DNA of 64,000 bases, taken from positions 1-64,000 of the forward strand of contig NZ_JRKI01000062.1 of assembly GCF_000935125.1 (NCBI RefSeq), in the 5' to 3' direction. This DNA comes from Streptomyces natalensis ATCC 27448 (lineage in GTDB: Bacteria; Actinomycetota; Actinomycetes; Streptomycetales; Streptomycetaceae). The notes beneath the pieces are model-generated. The model was given only the letters and a program-made list of their open reading frames with translations, was not told where the DNA came from and made no database searches. Position 1 is the first letter of the stretch, and every line of letters begins with the position of its first letter. Shown piece after piece: positions 57,682 to 64,000 of the stretch. The translations under genes were made by a program, and so were the position numbers.

Positions 57682-58189
57682 GAGCTGGCGTACGTTCTTC
57701 GACTCCTTCGAGCGGGAGGCATGGCGGTTCGAGGCGCAGCCCACCTACACCATGCTCAAGGAGCAGGCCAACGTAGCCCGTTTTCTCCGGGGCGAAGACA
57801 AACCCACCGACCACAACGCACGCTGGCATGAGCGAGTAGCCGAGTATGTCGGGTCTGGCCGGAGCGTCGGACGGGTCCGCATCGTGCGCCGGCCGCTCAC
57901 CGACTACCAGCGGTACCAATTTTCCTGGGGGATACCCGGAAATATCGCGGCCGGAGAGGACATCCGCGTCTTGGACGTCACGGAGTACGATTACGGCTTG
58001 CCGCTCTCCGGTCAGGACTGGTGGATGTTCGACGAAACCCGCATCGCTCACCTGAACTTCCGGCCCGACGGTACGCAGATCAACCGCGAGGCGTACGAGG
58101 GTGACCCCGCCCCTTATCGGGAGTGGAAACGAATTGCCCTGGAAAATGCCGTGCCCTTCAAGGAGTACGTGAAGCTCCTTGACGCTTGA
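57665..58189 (+). CDS. DUF6879-family protein
   Basis: 174 residues. Family segments include WRTFFDSFEREAWRFEAQPTY, GRVRIVRRPLTDYQRYQFSW, EDIRVLDVTEYDYGLPLSGQ and DWWMFDETRIAHLNF. It is soluble and aromatic-rich. DUF6879 is found almost only next to XRE/DUF5753 regulators in actinomycetes and has been suggested to be part of their signalling circuits. The GTG start and the overlap with the small upstream gene indicate coupled translation; the XRE gene overlaps its 3' end by 11 bp. Confidence 0.85.
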   Translation: MLLDGESWRTFFDSFEREAWRFEAQPTYTMLKEQANVARFLRGEDKPTDHNARWHERVAEYVGSGRSVGRVRIVRRPLTDYQRYQFSWGIPGNIAAGEDIRVLDVTEYDYGLPLSGQDWWMFDETRIAHLNFRPDGTQINREAYEGDPAPYREWKRIALENAVPFKEYVKLLDA

Positions 58190-59012
58190 TCCGCGGCAGA
58201 TGGGCCAGTCGAAAGCCGACCTGGCAGAAACCCTCCGCGCGCTGCGCAAGCGAGCCAGTCGTACGCAAGTCTGGCTCGCTCGGCGTTGCAACATGTCGCA
58301 AACCAAGCTCAGCAACGTGGAAACGGGCCGGGTCACCCCGAGCTTGGTGGACGTCGAGCTGATCCTCAAGGTCCTTGACGCTCCACCGGAACTCGTTGCT
58401 GAGGTCACGGCCCTCGCACGGCTCGCCCATACGGAATGGCAAGGCAAACGGGCGTCATGGCGACGTGGTTTGGAAAAGAGGCAAGCCGAGCTAGCAAGCC
58501 TCGAAGCGGAAGCCACGACGCTCCGTTACTTCCTGCCCGCGATGGTGACCGCCCTGCTGGCGACGCCCGAATACATCAGGGCCAGCCTTGGCCACTCACC
58601 GGTGGACATCTCCAAGACGGTGGCACGGAAGCTGGAACGGCAAGCGGTCCTCTATGACATCACGAAGCGGTTCACGTTCTTGCTGACGGAACAGGCCGTC
58701 CGTTGGACTGTGCTTCCCCATGCGGCAATGGCAGTGCAGATTGACCGGCTGATTTCGATCTCCCACCTCCCCAACGTACGTATCGGCATCATGCCGTTGG
58801 GAGAAGTGACCGGACGCGGCCCCATGAACACCTTCACGGTTTATGACCAGCGACTGGCAACCGTGGAGACTTTCACCGGGCGCATCGTCTTCCAAGATCC
58901 CAGGGATATCGCGGAACATCTTGAGGTCTTCGGCCTGTATGAAGGTCATGCGCTGTTCGGCGAAGAGGCCAGGGAACGCCTCGGAGAATGGGCCACTGCC
59001 TGCCATTCGTGA
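58179..59012 (+). CDS. XRE-family regulator with DUF5753 domain
   Basis: 277 residues from TTG 58179; ATG 58200 is an alternative. The helix-turn-helix is at about 12-65 (LAETLRALRKRASRTQVWLARRCNMSQTKLSNVETG). DUF5753 follows (FLPAMVTALLATPEYIRASL, EQAVRWTVLPHAAMAVQIDRLI, PNVRIGIMPLGEV, EHLEVFGLYEGHALFG). Proteins of this type are the WhiJ/Scr1-like regulators and probably bind DNA together with their small partner. It is the third gene of the module. The stop codon lies inside the right copy of the 28-bp repeat. Confidence 0.88.
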   Translation: MTLDPRQMGQSKADLAETLRALRKRASRTQVWLARRCNMSQTKLSNVETGRVTPSLVDVELILKVLDAPPELVAEVTALARLAHTEWQGKRASWRRGLEKRQAELASLEAEATTLRYFLPAMVTALLATPEYIRASLGHSPVDISKTVARKLERQAVLYDITKRFTFLLTEQAVRWTVLPHAAMAVQIDRLISISHLPNVRIGIMPLGEVTGRGPMNTFTVYDQRLATVETFTGRIVFQDPRDIAEHLEVFGLYEGHALFGEEARERLGEWATACHS

Positions 59013-59038
59013 TCGTCTACCCCACAACGGGAATAACG
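59011..59038. repeat. Right copy of the 28-bp direct repeat
   Basis: GATCGTCTACCC followed by CACAACGGGAATAACG. It overlaps the XRE stop codon and sits 187 bp before the DUF397-like gene. Confidence 0.6.
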
Positions 59039-59197
59039 CTGGAGTGGCCGCGCCGAGCCGCCGAGAATCCTCAGTGAGCAGCTGACGGAAGCCTTGGGCG
59101 GTTCACGGTCGATCAGGCAGGCGTACCCGCGCACGCAATGACCAATGGCCCTGGCTTCCCTTTCGTGTCCGAGTTCCGCGAGTAGGAAGGCACATCG

Positions 59198-59431
59198 ATG
59201 CAGCACAAAACCGACCTGTACACGCTTGACATCGACGGAGTTACGTTTGCCGCAGCATGCGGAGGCAGCAGCCACCCGGATGGCGAGTCCTGCGTGACCC
59301 TGGCCCGGATCGGTGCAGACGCGTGGGCCCTGGGAGACAGCAAGCGCCCGGGAATTGAACCCCTGCGCTTTACCACGGGGGAGCTGAACGCAGCGGGCAC
59401 CAACCCGGAGCGGTTCGGTCTCCCGGCCTGA
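59198..59431 (+). CDS. Divergent DUF397-like small protein
   Basis: 77 residues, ATG with GGAAGG 8 nt upstream. The C-terminal half (ESCVTLARIGADAWALGDSKRPGIEPLRFTTGEL) fits the DUF397 pattern of V-x-DSK...LRFT. The N-terminal WRKSSYSG mark is replaced by LDIDGVTFAAACGGSSHPDG. DUF397 proteins pair with XRE/DUF5753 regulators; here it follows the module just upstream. A perfect 11-bp terminator follows. Confidence 0.7.
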   Translation: MQHKTDLYTLDIDGVTFAAACGGSSHPDGESCVTLARIGADAWALGDSKRPGIEPLRFTTGELNAAGTNPERFGLPA

Positions 59432-59442
59432 TCCCCTCTGCC

Positions 59443-59471
59443 GGCCCCGGCCTCTTTCCGAGGCCGGGGCC
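59443..59471 (+). terminator. Terminator of the XRE module
   Basis: GGCCCCGGCCT (59443-59453) and AGGCCGGGGCC (59461-59471) pair perfectly around CTTTCCG, 12 bp after the DUF397-like stop. Confidence 0.85.
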
Positions 59472-59512
59472 ACCTCTCTTCCCCCTGCCCTCTGAGCCGA
59501 ACGGGATGACCG

Positions 59513-59995
59513 TTGCACCACCATGGCTATCTGTGGACCGGCGCGAAACAACGCTTCGACGACGAAGGATTGCGTCGACCTCCCCACCCCGTGCCACCCC
59601 CGGCGGGATTGGCGGGCGAAGGGCAAGGGGGGCGGCTCCAAGAGCGTTACCGGGAAGCAGCCAGGGAATTTTCGACATCTGATCTGCCACCCATCGAAAC
59701 GGCGCATTGGCTTATGAAGCCGGCAACATGTGTCCTGGGGACGTGGGACGAGCCGAGGCAAGCAGCGACCTGGCTCGGGGAAAGGCTGACCGAACTCGCC
59801 CCTCGCTTCGACCCCGACGCCCGTCCGCACACCGCCTCCTTGGACCTCCTGGTCAGTTCCGCAGCGGATCGGCTCCAGTGGGGCGGCGACGTGTCCCTCG
59901 GCTTCTATCTCCAACGCCCCTCGTTCCTGTCACTGGCCCTGGTGACCTGCTCCCCGAACAGAGCCGTACCGGAACTCGGCTGCCCGGTCGGGTAG
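59513..59995 (+). CDS. Conserved hypothetical protein, TTG start
   Basis: 160 residues. It reads HGYLWTGAKQRFDDEGLRRPPHPVPPP, then REAAREFSTSDLPPIETAHWL and WGGDVSLGFYLQRPSFLSLALVTCSPN. The ordered, aromatic-rich sequence and codon use support a real protein of a family I have seen near XRE loci, without known function. The TTG at 59513 is the only start before the conserved segment; a GGGA about 6 nt upstream is its best ribosome site. Confidence 0.6.
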   Translation: MHHHGYLWTGAKQRFDDEGLRRPPHPVPPPAGLAGEGQGGRLQERYREAAREFSTSDLPPIETAHWLMKPATCVLGTWDEPRQAATWLGERLTELAPRFDPDARPHTASLDLLVSSAADRLQWGGDVSLGFYLQRPSFLSLALVTCSPNRAVPELGCPVG

Positions 59996-60287
59996 TCCGA
60001 GCGCATGACGGACACCTCTGGCGAGCGTCCCCTGTCTTCCACGAGGCGAGCCATGAGTTCGTACCGCTCGCCGAAGAAGCAGTGCTGTACTACAGCATCG
60101 GAGACATGGACGCCATGGCAGTCCACTTGCACTACCAGCTTTACGGCCGGCGGTCTTCCGTGTGTCACTCGGGATCGCACGAGCCGCCCACGGCGGGGTC
60201 CTGCATCGTCCAACCGCTGCGATCACCGTGCGGCACGAGCCATTTCCGACGTATCCCCCGTCCCCGGCTCACGCACGATCGTGGCAC
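59996..60287. pseudogene. Degenerate coding-like stretch
   Basis: In the plus direction one frame reads EFVPLAEEAVLYYSIG and DMDAMAVHLHYQLYG with reasonable codon use but no start of its own. A minus ORF (59905-60213) has AVVQHCFFGERYELMARLVE. I cannot decide which is the remnant. Neither has a family match I recognise, so it may be a decayed gene. Confidence 0.25.
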
Positions 60288-60497
60288 TCAGGAAGTCGCG
60301 GTATCGGACGCCTTGAGCATGTCGATGAACACGTACCACGTCTCGCTTCTGAAGCGGAGGACAGGACCGTCACCGTGCTTGCTGTCACGCACAGGTATGA
60401 CGCCAGGCAAGCCATCCGCGACCTCCACACAGTTGCCTCCTGTGCCGCTGTAGCTGCTCTTACGCCAAGTGGCAGAGTGAAGATTCAGGTTCGCCAT
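60288..60497 (-). CDS. DUF397-domain small protein
   Basis: 69 residues with the full DUF397 pattern: ATWRKSSYSGTGGNCVEVADGLPG and VPVRDSKHGDGPVLRF-like C-terminal part (VRDSKHGDGPVLRFRSETW). It follows the XRE gene at 19 bp on the same strand and probably binds that regulator, as in the scr1/scr2-type pairs (SCO4441/SCO4442). The ATG has an AGGGA site 8 nt upstream. Confidence 0.92.
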   Translation of the reverse strand: MANLNLHSATWRKSSYSGTGGNCVEVADGLPGVIPVRDSKHGDGPVLRFRSETWYVFIDMLKASDTATS

Positions 60498-60516
60498 CGC
60501 TCATTCCCTCTCAACC

Positions 60517-61377
60517 TCACTGGTCCTCCAAGTCCTGCCTCACCTGGGCGATCAGCTCAAGGCTGTCCCCGGGACTCAAGGCAATTGACCGGAGAGAGTC
60601 AAAGATGAGCGTATATTCCGCAGCCTCTTCCGGCGTCTCCATGTAGAGCGTCCCAGTGCGGTGCTCTACGCACACCACATCGGAATAGGTGGGGTTCGGG
60701 AAGCTGAACAGCACGAACGAACCGTGGAGCCCTGCGTGCGCGCCCGCCCGGTCAGGGATGACTTGCAACTCAACGGAGGGATGGCCGGCCACCGCTTCCA
60801 GATGGGCCAGTTGCCGCAGCATCGCCTCGCGGCCGCCCACCTGGAGCCGAAGCGCAGCTTCCGTCTCGATGACACACAGGCGAGGCGGATCCGTGCGTTC
60901 CAGGAGCTCCTGACGCTTTATCCGTGACTCCACCAAGGCCTCGACCTCTTCGTGGCCCAACGTCGACGGTGAAGCCGAGAGCACAGCCCGCGCGTAGTCG
61001 GCAGTCTGCAACAACCCCGCGATGAGATTGCTCTCGTACGACCGGATGTAGCCAGCGGTTTGCTCGTAATCGATGAAGTCCGTGAACGAGGGGCGCGCCA
61101 ATCCCACACGCTGCACCCAACCGGCCTCACGACTGCGCTGTGCGAGCGAGATCATGTCTTCGACCACATCAGGGTCATCAACCCCGTAGAACCGCAACAG
61201 GTCGCGCAGCTCGCCGAGCGAGATCCCGAGTCGCGCGTTCTCGATCTTGTTGATCTTCGTCCGATGGCACCCGATGCGCTCGGCCGCATCCTGCGGGGTC
61301 TTCTCCGCGCGCTCACGAAACTCAACAAGCTTCGCAGCGAGGCGCCGACGTCGGACCGTGGGACGCGTTCCTGCCAT
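60517..61377 (-). CDS. XRE/DUF5753 regulator (WhiJ/Scr1-like)
   Basis: 286 residues. The helix-turn-helix is at about 12-65 (KLVEFRERAEKTPQDAAERIGCHRTKINKIENARLG). DUF5753 follows with YEQTAGYIRSYESNLIAGLLQTADYARAVL, RLCVIETEAALRLQVGG, SVELQVIPDRAGAHAGLHGSFVLFSFP and VCVEHRTGTLYME. The ATG has AGGGGG 8 nt upstream. It forms an operon with the DUF397 gene and is divergent from an ATPase of the anti-sigma type, which is the classical whiJ/abaA-like layout. Confidence 0.93.
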   Translation of the reverse strand: MAGTRPTVRRRRLAAKLVEFRERAEKTPQDAAERIGCHRTKINKIENARLGISLGELRDLLRFYGVDDPDVVEDMISLAQRSREAGWVQRVGLARPSFTDFIDYEQTAGYIRSYESNLIAGLLQTADYARAVLSASPSTLGHEEVEALVESRIKRQELLERTDPPRLCVIETEAALRLQVGGREAMLRQLAHLEAVAGHPSVELQVIPDRAGAHAGLHGSFVLFSFPNPTYSDVVCVEHRTGTLYMETPEEAAEYTLIFDSLRSIALSPGDSLELIAQVRQDLEDQ

Positions 61378-61432
61378 GAAGTACCCCCTTCTTTCACGCC
61401 TGTTGGCTGAACACTAGCCGCCATAAAAGATC

Positions 61433-61463
61433 TTGGCACTTGTGCTAAATGCTCACTTGCCAA
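61433..61463. promoter_or_regulatory. Palindrome between the XRE and ATPase genes
   Basis: TTGGCA (61433-61438) and TGCCAA (61458-61463) frame an inner imperfect repeat (CTTGTGC and GCTCACT). It lies 56 bp upstream of the XRE ATG and 100 bp from the divergent gene, the expected place for XRE autoregulation. Confidence 0.4.
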
Positions 61464-61564
61464 ACGAGCAATCTCCAAGCACTCTAGGAATGCGTCACTG
61501 AGAGTCTCTATCCAAGAGCCATGAGTGACACCCATGCATCGCCATGCGCCCCAAGGGGATAGCA

Positions 61565-62032
61565 ATGTCCACACGCGCCCGGCCCCCGTCAACCCGCCCC
61601 ACCCTCACCCTGCCGCCAGCCGTGGCGTACCGCTTACCCGGCGACGCGCGGAGCGTCGGGTGGGCCCGTAAGGAACTGCGCCGGCATCTGCGGATCTGGC
61701 GCGTGCAGGGCGAACTGGCCTGGACTGCCGAGCTGTTGCTGTCCGAGCTGATCACCAGCGCCGTGCAAGCTCAGGCGTGCAGAGCCCAGACGGTTGGCGT
61801 CCGGTTTGCGTTGGCGGACGGTCGGCTGCGCCTGGAGGTGCACGACGCGAGCGACGAAGTACCCGTGATGGATCAAGCCGAGGAGGACGAAGAATGCGGG
61901 CGTGGTGTGGTGTTGGTGGACGCCTTGGCCAGTTGCTGGGGCGTCGATCGGGACGTCATCGGAAAGACCGTGTGGGCCGAGGTCGAATTGACCGTTTGCG
62001 ACGCCTTGGTGCTGCGCCCGCCGTCACTCTGA
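61565..62032 (+). CDS. RsbW/AbaA-like HATPase protein with altered N box
   Basis: 155 residues from ATG 61565 with AGGGG 7 nt upstream. The HATPase_c_2 core is present: RLPGDARSVGWARKELRRHL, the N-box helix LLLSELITSAVQAQ, the DASDEVPV box and GRGVVLVDALASCWGV. In active members the N box reads ELVTNAVRH; here the Mg-coordinating Asn is Ser and the His is Gln, so ATP hydrolysis or kinase activity is doubtful. It may only bind its partner. It lies opposite the XRE/DUF397 pair, the usual position for the third component of these loci. Confidence 0.82.
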   Translation: MSTRARPPSTRPTLTLPPAVAYRLPGDARSVGWARKELRRHLRIWRVQGELAWTAELLLSELITSAVQAQACRAQTVGVRFALADGRLRLEVHDASDEVPVMDQAEEDEECGRGVVLVDALASCWGVDRDVIGKTVWAEVELTVCDALVLRPPSL

Positions 62033-62424
62033 GTGCGACACCGGCCGCGAAGGCCGCGGGGCACCTGGCGTTCCGAGCGGAGGCCACGGTCCGTTGTCCG
62101 GACGCGGCTCCGATCAGCCTCGGCGGCTGGATGTCGTACTCACCGGGTGGCGCCCTGGGCTGGATCCGCAAGCGGGCGGAGCAGGTGGCGCAGCAGTTAG
62201 GTGCCCCGTACGACCGGGTGGTGCGCGCATGGTTGGACGAGGCAGCCGAATATCGCTGGGCGGTGGACGGGTTGACGGCCGGGATTCCGTTCGTCCTCAG
62301 GGCAGTTGACGGGGAGGGCTGTACGTATGCCTTCGTCGCCCGACCGGATGTGGATGTCGTCCGTACAGTGGCGGATACCGTTCGGGTCCCATGTGGTCAG
62401 GGGGCTGCATGGCGCGCGGAGTAG
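61996..62424 (+). CDS. Hypothetical protein overlapping the ATPase gene
   Basis: About 142 residues if started at TTG 61996, within the end of the ATPase gene; ATG 62130 is another possibility. The sequence PISLGGWMSYSPGGALGWIR, then PYDRVVRAWLDEAAEYRWAV, then IPFVLRAVDGEGCTYAFVARP has protein-like composition. It resembles Streptomyces proteins that follow such ATPases, but I cannot name a family. The overlap indicates an operon. Confidence 0.5.
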   Translation: MRRLGAAPAVTLSATPAAKAAGHLAFRAEATVRCPDAAPISLGGWMSYSPGGALGWIRKRAEQVAQQLGAPYDRVVRAWLDEAAEYRWAVDGLTAGIPFVLRAVDGEGCTYAFVARPDVDVVRTVADTVRVPCGQGAAWRAE

Positions 62425-62897
62425 CAGGGGCCGCTGCCCTTGCCACCCCCGGTTTCTGGTGCGAGCGGTTCGTGTACCACTCGGCGGACGCGGATGTTGT
62501 GGCTTCCTGGGCGACCGTTGTCACGCACAGCCCAGTACGTGCGGTCCGGCTCATCAGCGCGGACGCGCGATCCATGGCCTCGGGCCTCCCCGAGTACGAG
62601 CGAGAGCGCGTGGTGGGACGGGTGAACAGCCTGGGGCAGGTGGACGCCATGGCTGCGCTCGAGCGCAACGACTCCTGCCGTCTGGCTCTCAACTGCGGTG
62701 GGACCTGGATCGAATGGTCGGCCAGACCGGTCCTCTTCCTCCCCGTTCTGCCTCTCGTCGCTTGCGCGGAGTCGCCTTGCCCTCTCCCGGGCGAGCGCTC
62801 TGGGGCGGGATTCGGCTCGCCCTCGAAGCGCTGCGAAGGCGACGGAGCCATCAGTCAGGCGAGATTTCCGCCCGACGTGATACGCACCGCGGGCTGA
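62409..62897 (+). CDS. Hypothetical protein, probable
   Basis: 162 residues from ATG 62409, overlapping the previous stop by 16 bp. The first 110 residues (FWCERFVYHSADADVVASWATVV, SPVRAVRLISADARSMASGLP, CRLALNCGGTWIEWSARPVLFLPVLP) look genuine. The remaining 45 are Pro/Ser/Cys-rich without structure, perhaps a frameshifted tail. Function unknown. It is followed 43 bp later by the convergent MerR gene. Confidence 0.5.
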   Translation: MARGVAGAAALATPGFWCERFVYHSADADVVASWATVVTHSPVRAVRLISADARSMASGLPEYERERVVGRVNSLGQVDAMAALERNDSCRLALNCGGTWIEWSARPVLFLPVLPLVACAESPCPLPGERSGAGFGSPSKRCEGDGAISQARFPPDVIRTAG

Positions 62898-62940
62898 CCG
62901 ACGCGGGCGGCGGGGTCGTCGCGGACGGGGCCGAGGCCCC

Positions 62941-63576
62941 TCAGAACCGCCGGGCCGACTCCTCCGCGTGGGCCATGCGTCGCAGGCTCAGCAGTACCGG
63001 TTCGTACAGCACCGTCAGTGCGACGGCCGCCTCGATCTGGCCGGTCGGGGTCGGCTGTTCCTCGACCATGTCCAGGTCGGTGACTGCCAGTTGCGCCGCC
63101 AGCTGCCCGTACGGCAGCAATTGCTCGGTGTCGCACGGGTAGCCGAGCCGGGCCAGCGCGGCGACCGAGTCGATGAGCCGCCGGTGGGCGGGATTGTGCA
63201 TGTCCAGGCCGCCACCGGAGGACCAGCCCAGCCGTTCGAGCAGCGCCTCCACCGAGCGGCGGGCGGTCGCCACCGCCGGGTCGTCCTCGGCCGGCGCCCC
63301 GGCGGAGGGCAGCGCGCGGGTCGCCGCGCCCAGCCGCAGGTGGTGGTCCAGCGACTCGTCCTCCGCGGCAGCGATCACCTCGCGCGCGGCGGCCACCGGA
63401 ACCCCGCCGATCTGGATCAGCGCCCGCACCAGGCGCAGCCGCCGCAGGTGGCCCTCCCCGTACTCGGCCTGGGTCGCGGAGACCCGGCGCCCGGGCTGGA
63501 GCAGTCCTTCGCGCAGGTAGTACTTGATCGTGGCGGTGGACACACCACTGCGCTCGCTCAGCTCCGCCAGCCGCAT
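62941..63576 (-). CDS. MerR-family transcriptional regulator
   Basis: 211 residues. The N-terminal winged helix-turn-helix is MRLAELSERSGVSTATIKYYLREGLLQPGRRVSATQAEYGEGHLRRLRL, the full MerR signature. A helical effector domain follows with no Cys, so it is not a metal sensor of the usual kind. A TTGGATA/TATCCAA inverted repeat is centred about 40 bp upstream of the ATG, suggesting autoregulation. The next gene upstream on the same strand is cut by the window end; the two may be divergent in function, as no overlap is seen. Confidence 0.9.
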   Translation of the reverse strand: MRLAELSERSGVSTATIKYYLREGLLQPGRRVSATQAEYGEGHLRRLRLVRALIQIGGVPVAAAREVIAAAEDESLDHHLRLGAATRALPSAGAPAEDDPAVATARRSVEALLERLGWSSGGGLDMHNPAHRRLIDSVAALARLGYPCDTEQLLPYGQLAAQLAVTDLDMVEEQPTPTGQIEAAVALTVLYEPVLLSLRRMAHAEESARRF

Positions 63577-63593
63577 GCTCTTGCACCTTCCCC

Positions 63594-63637
63594 TTGGATA
63601 GTGGCACTACTCAAGCATGGATAGCATCCATATCCAA
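63594..63637. promoter_or_regulatory. Nested palindromes upstream of MerR gene
   Basis: TTGGATA (63594-63600) and TATCCAA (63631-63637) form an outer inverted repeat. ATGGAT-AGC-ATCCAT (63617-63631) is a perfect inner palindrome. It is probably the MerR-type operator and promoter, 18 bp upstream of the ATG. Confidence 0.5.
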
Positions 63638-63653
63638 CGAGGGAGGTTCCACG

Positions 63654-64000
63654 TCATGGGCGGGACGCCGTTGTGGCCAGATCGCCGATCCGCGCCTCAA
63701 GGAGGCTGCGCACCCGCGGCATGAGCTCCGGGTCCTTGAGGGTCATCCGGCCCACGTGCAGCTGCTGGTGCCCGTAGACCACCTTCTCCGGCTTACTGCT
63801 TCCGTCGACCTCCAGCGCCCAATCCGTGTCCCGGAGGTCCAGCGTTCCCGGTTTGGGCACGACACGGCTGCTCCAGCCGGTGCAGAGAACCCACTCGGTG
63901 GTGTGCGCGGTATGGCGCGCCGCCGCGTCCATGAGATGGACGTCCGGCACCTCCGGGACGGGGATGTACCCCACCACGGCCTCGACGCCGAAATGACCTG
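63654..64000 (-). CDS. C-terminal part of a protein cut by the window end
   Basis: The frame is open from the window edge to a TGA at 63654-63656 and encodes at least 115 residues. It begins HFGVEAVVGYIPVPEVPDVHLMDAAARH and contains TTEWVLCTGWSS, DLRDTDWALEVDG and GHQQLHVGRMTLKDPELMPRVRSLLEARIG. An internal GTG at 63977 could be a start but lies in the middle of conserved-looking sequence, so I treat the gene as partial. I recognise no family. It lies upstream of the MerR gene in the same orientation and could be the gene MerR senses for or controls. Confidence 0.55.
   Translation of the reverse strand, partial: GHFGVEAVVGYIPVPEVPDVHLMDAAARHTAHTTEWVLCTGWSSRVVPKPGTLDLRDTDWALEVDGSSKPEKVVYGHQQLHVGRMTLKDPELMPRVRSLLEARIGDLATTASRP

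Noticed and set aside
59905..60213. Minus-strand 102-codon ORF between the TTG-start protein and the DUF397 gene
   Set aside because: It overlaps the end of a better-supported plus gene and has no family match; treated as part of a degenerate stretch.

Overview
The window looks like chromosomal DNA of a Streptomyces or a very close relative. It has very high GC with strongly GC-biased third codon positions and many GTG starts. It also carries families typical of the genus: a DmdR1-type iron regulator, an LAxTG (sortase E type) wall protein, NsdA-like and XRE/DUF397/DUF5753 regulators, SCO4402-type and UPF0309 proteins, and a DUF6879 module. I found no rRNA, tRNA, CRISPR array or intact insertion sequence.

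Layout. 0-6 kb: a DUF4239 membrane protein, a class II aldolase-like gene, a tartronate-semialdehyde-reductase-type gene with an IclR-type operator, a Uma2-like protein, guaA and, divergently, a small AroQ chorismate mutase. The chorismate mutase is preceded by what looks like a complete Phe/Tyr attenuator: a leaderless leader peptide, a strong terminator and a possible antiterminator. 6-7.1 kb is gene-free but rich in hairpins and repeats. 7-20 kb: an LAETG wall protein, a cholesterol-oxidase-like GMC oxidoreductase, a succinate-semialdehyde dehydrogenase, a transmembrane Ser/Thr kinase, a membrane protein whose coding sequence contains a Streptomyces dispersed repeat, an XRE regulator with a small partner, a NarL-type two-component pair and a STAS protein. 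20-44 kb: a coupled sigma/anti-sigma pair, purU, a lipoprotein-type ABC substrate-binding protein, Pro/Gln-rich membrane proteins, an NsdA-like regulator, a Prim-Pol-like protein, an ABC exporter pair, two membrane proteins with repeated extracytoplasmic domains, a lipoprotein, an alpha/beta-hydrolase without its serine, dmdR1, a SIS-domain protein, a PAS protein and pdxH. 44-57 kb: a citrate synthase, an inverted-repeat element, and an acyl-CoA catabolic cluster (TetR, enoyl-CoA hydratase, acyl-CoA dehydrogenase, biotin carboxylase, carboxyltransferase, AtuA, TIGR03084) followed by an EamA exporter with a divergent LysR. 57-64 kb is an accessory-looking stretch of lower GC. It holds two different small-protein/XRE modules, a degenerate anti-sigma-type ATPase, several orphan proteins and a MerR regulator.

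How the genes work together. The carboxylase, AtuA, acyl-CoA dehydrogenase and hydratase genes on the minus strand would carry an acyl-CoA through dehydrogenation, carboxylation and hydration. The TetR gene at the end of the set probably represses it through a palindrome near 55.23 kb. The sigma factor, its zinc-finger/MDMPI partner and the upstream micro-ORF are joined by stop/start overlaps. The XRE modules follow the layout of the actinomycete whiJ/abaA-like and scr1/scr2-like loci. The most unusual items are the chorismate mutase attenuator, an orphan 12-codon transcription unit at 43.33-43.54 kb, the structured inverted-repeat element at 45.97-46.19 kb and the 28-bp direct repeats flanking the DUF6879/XRE module.
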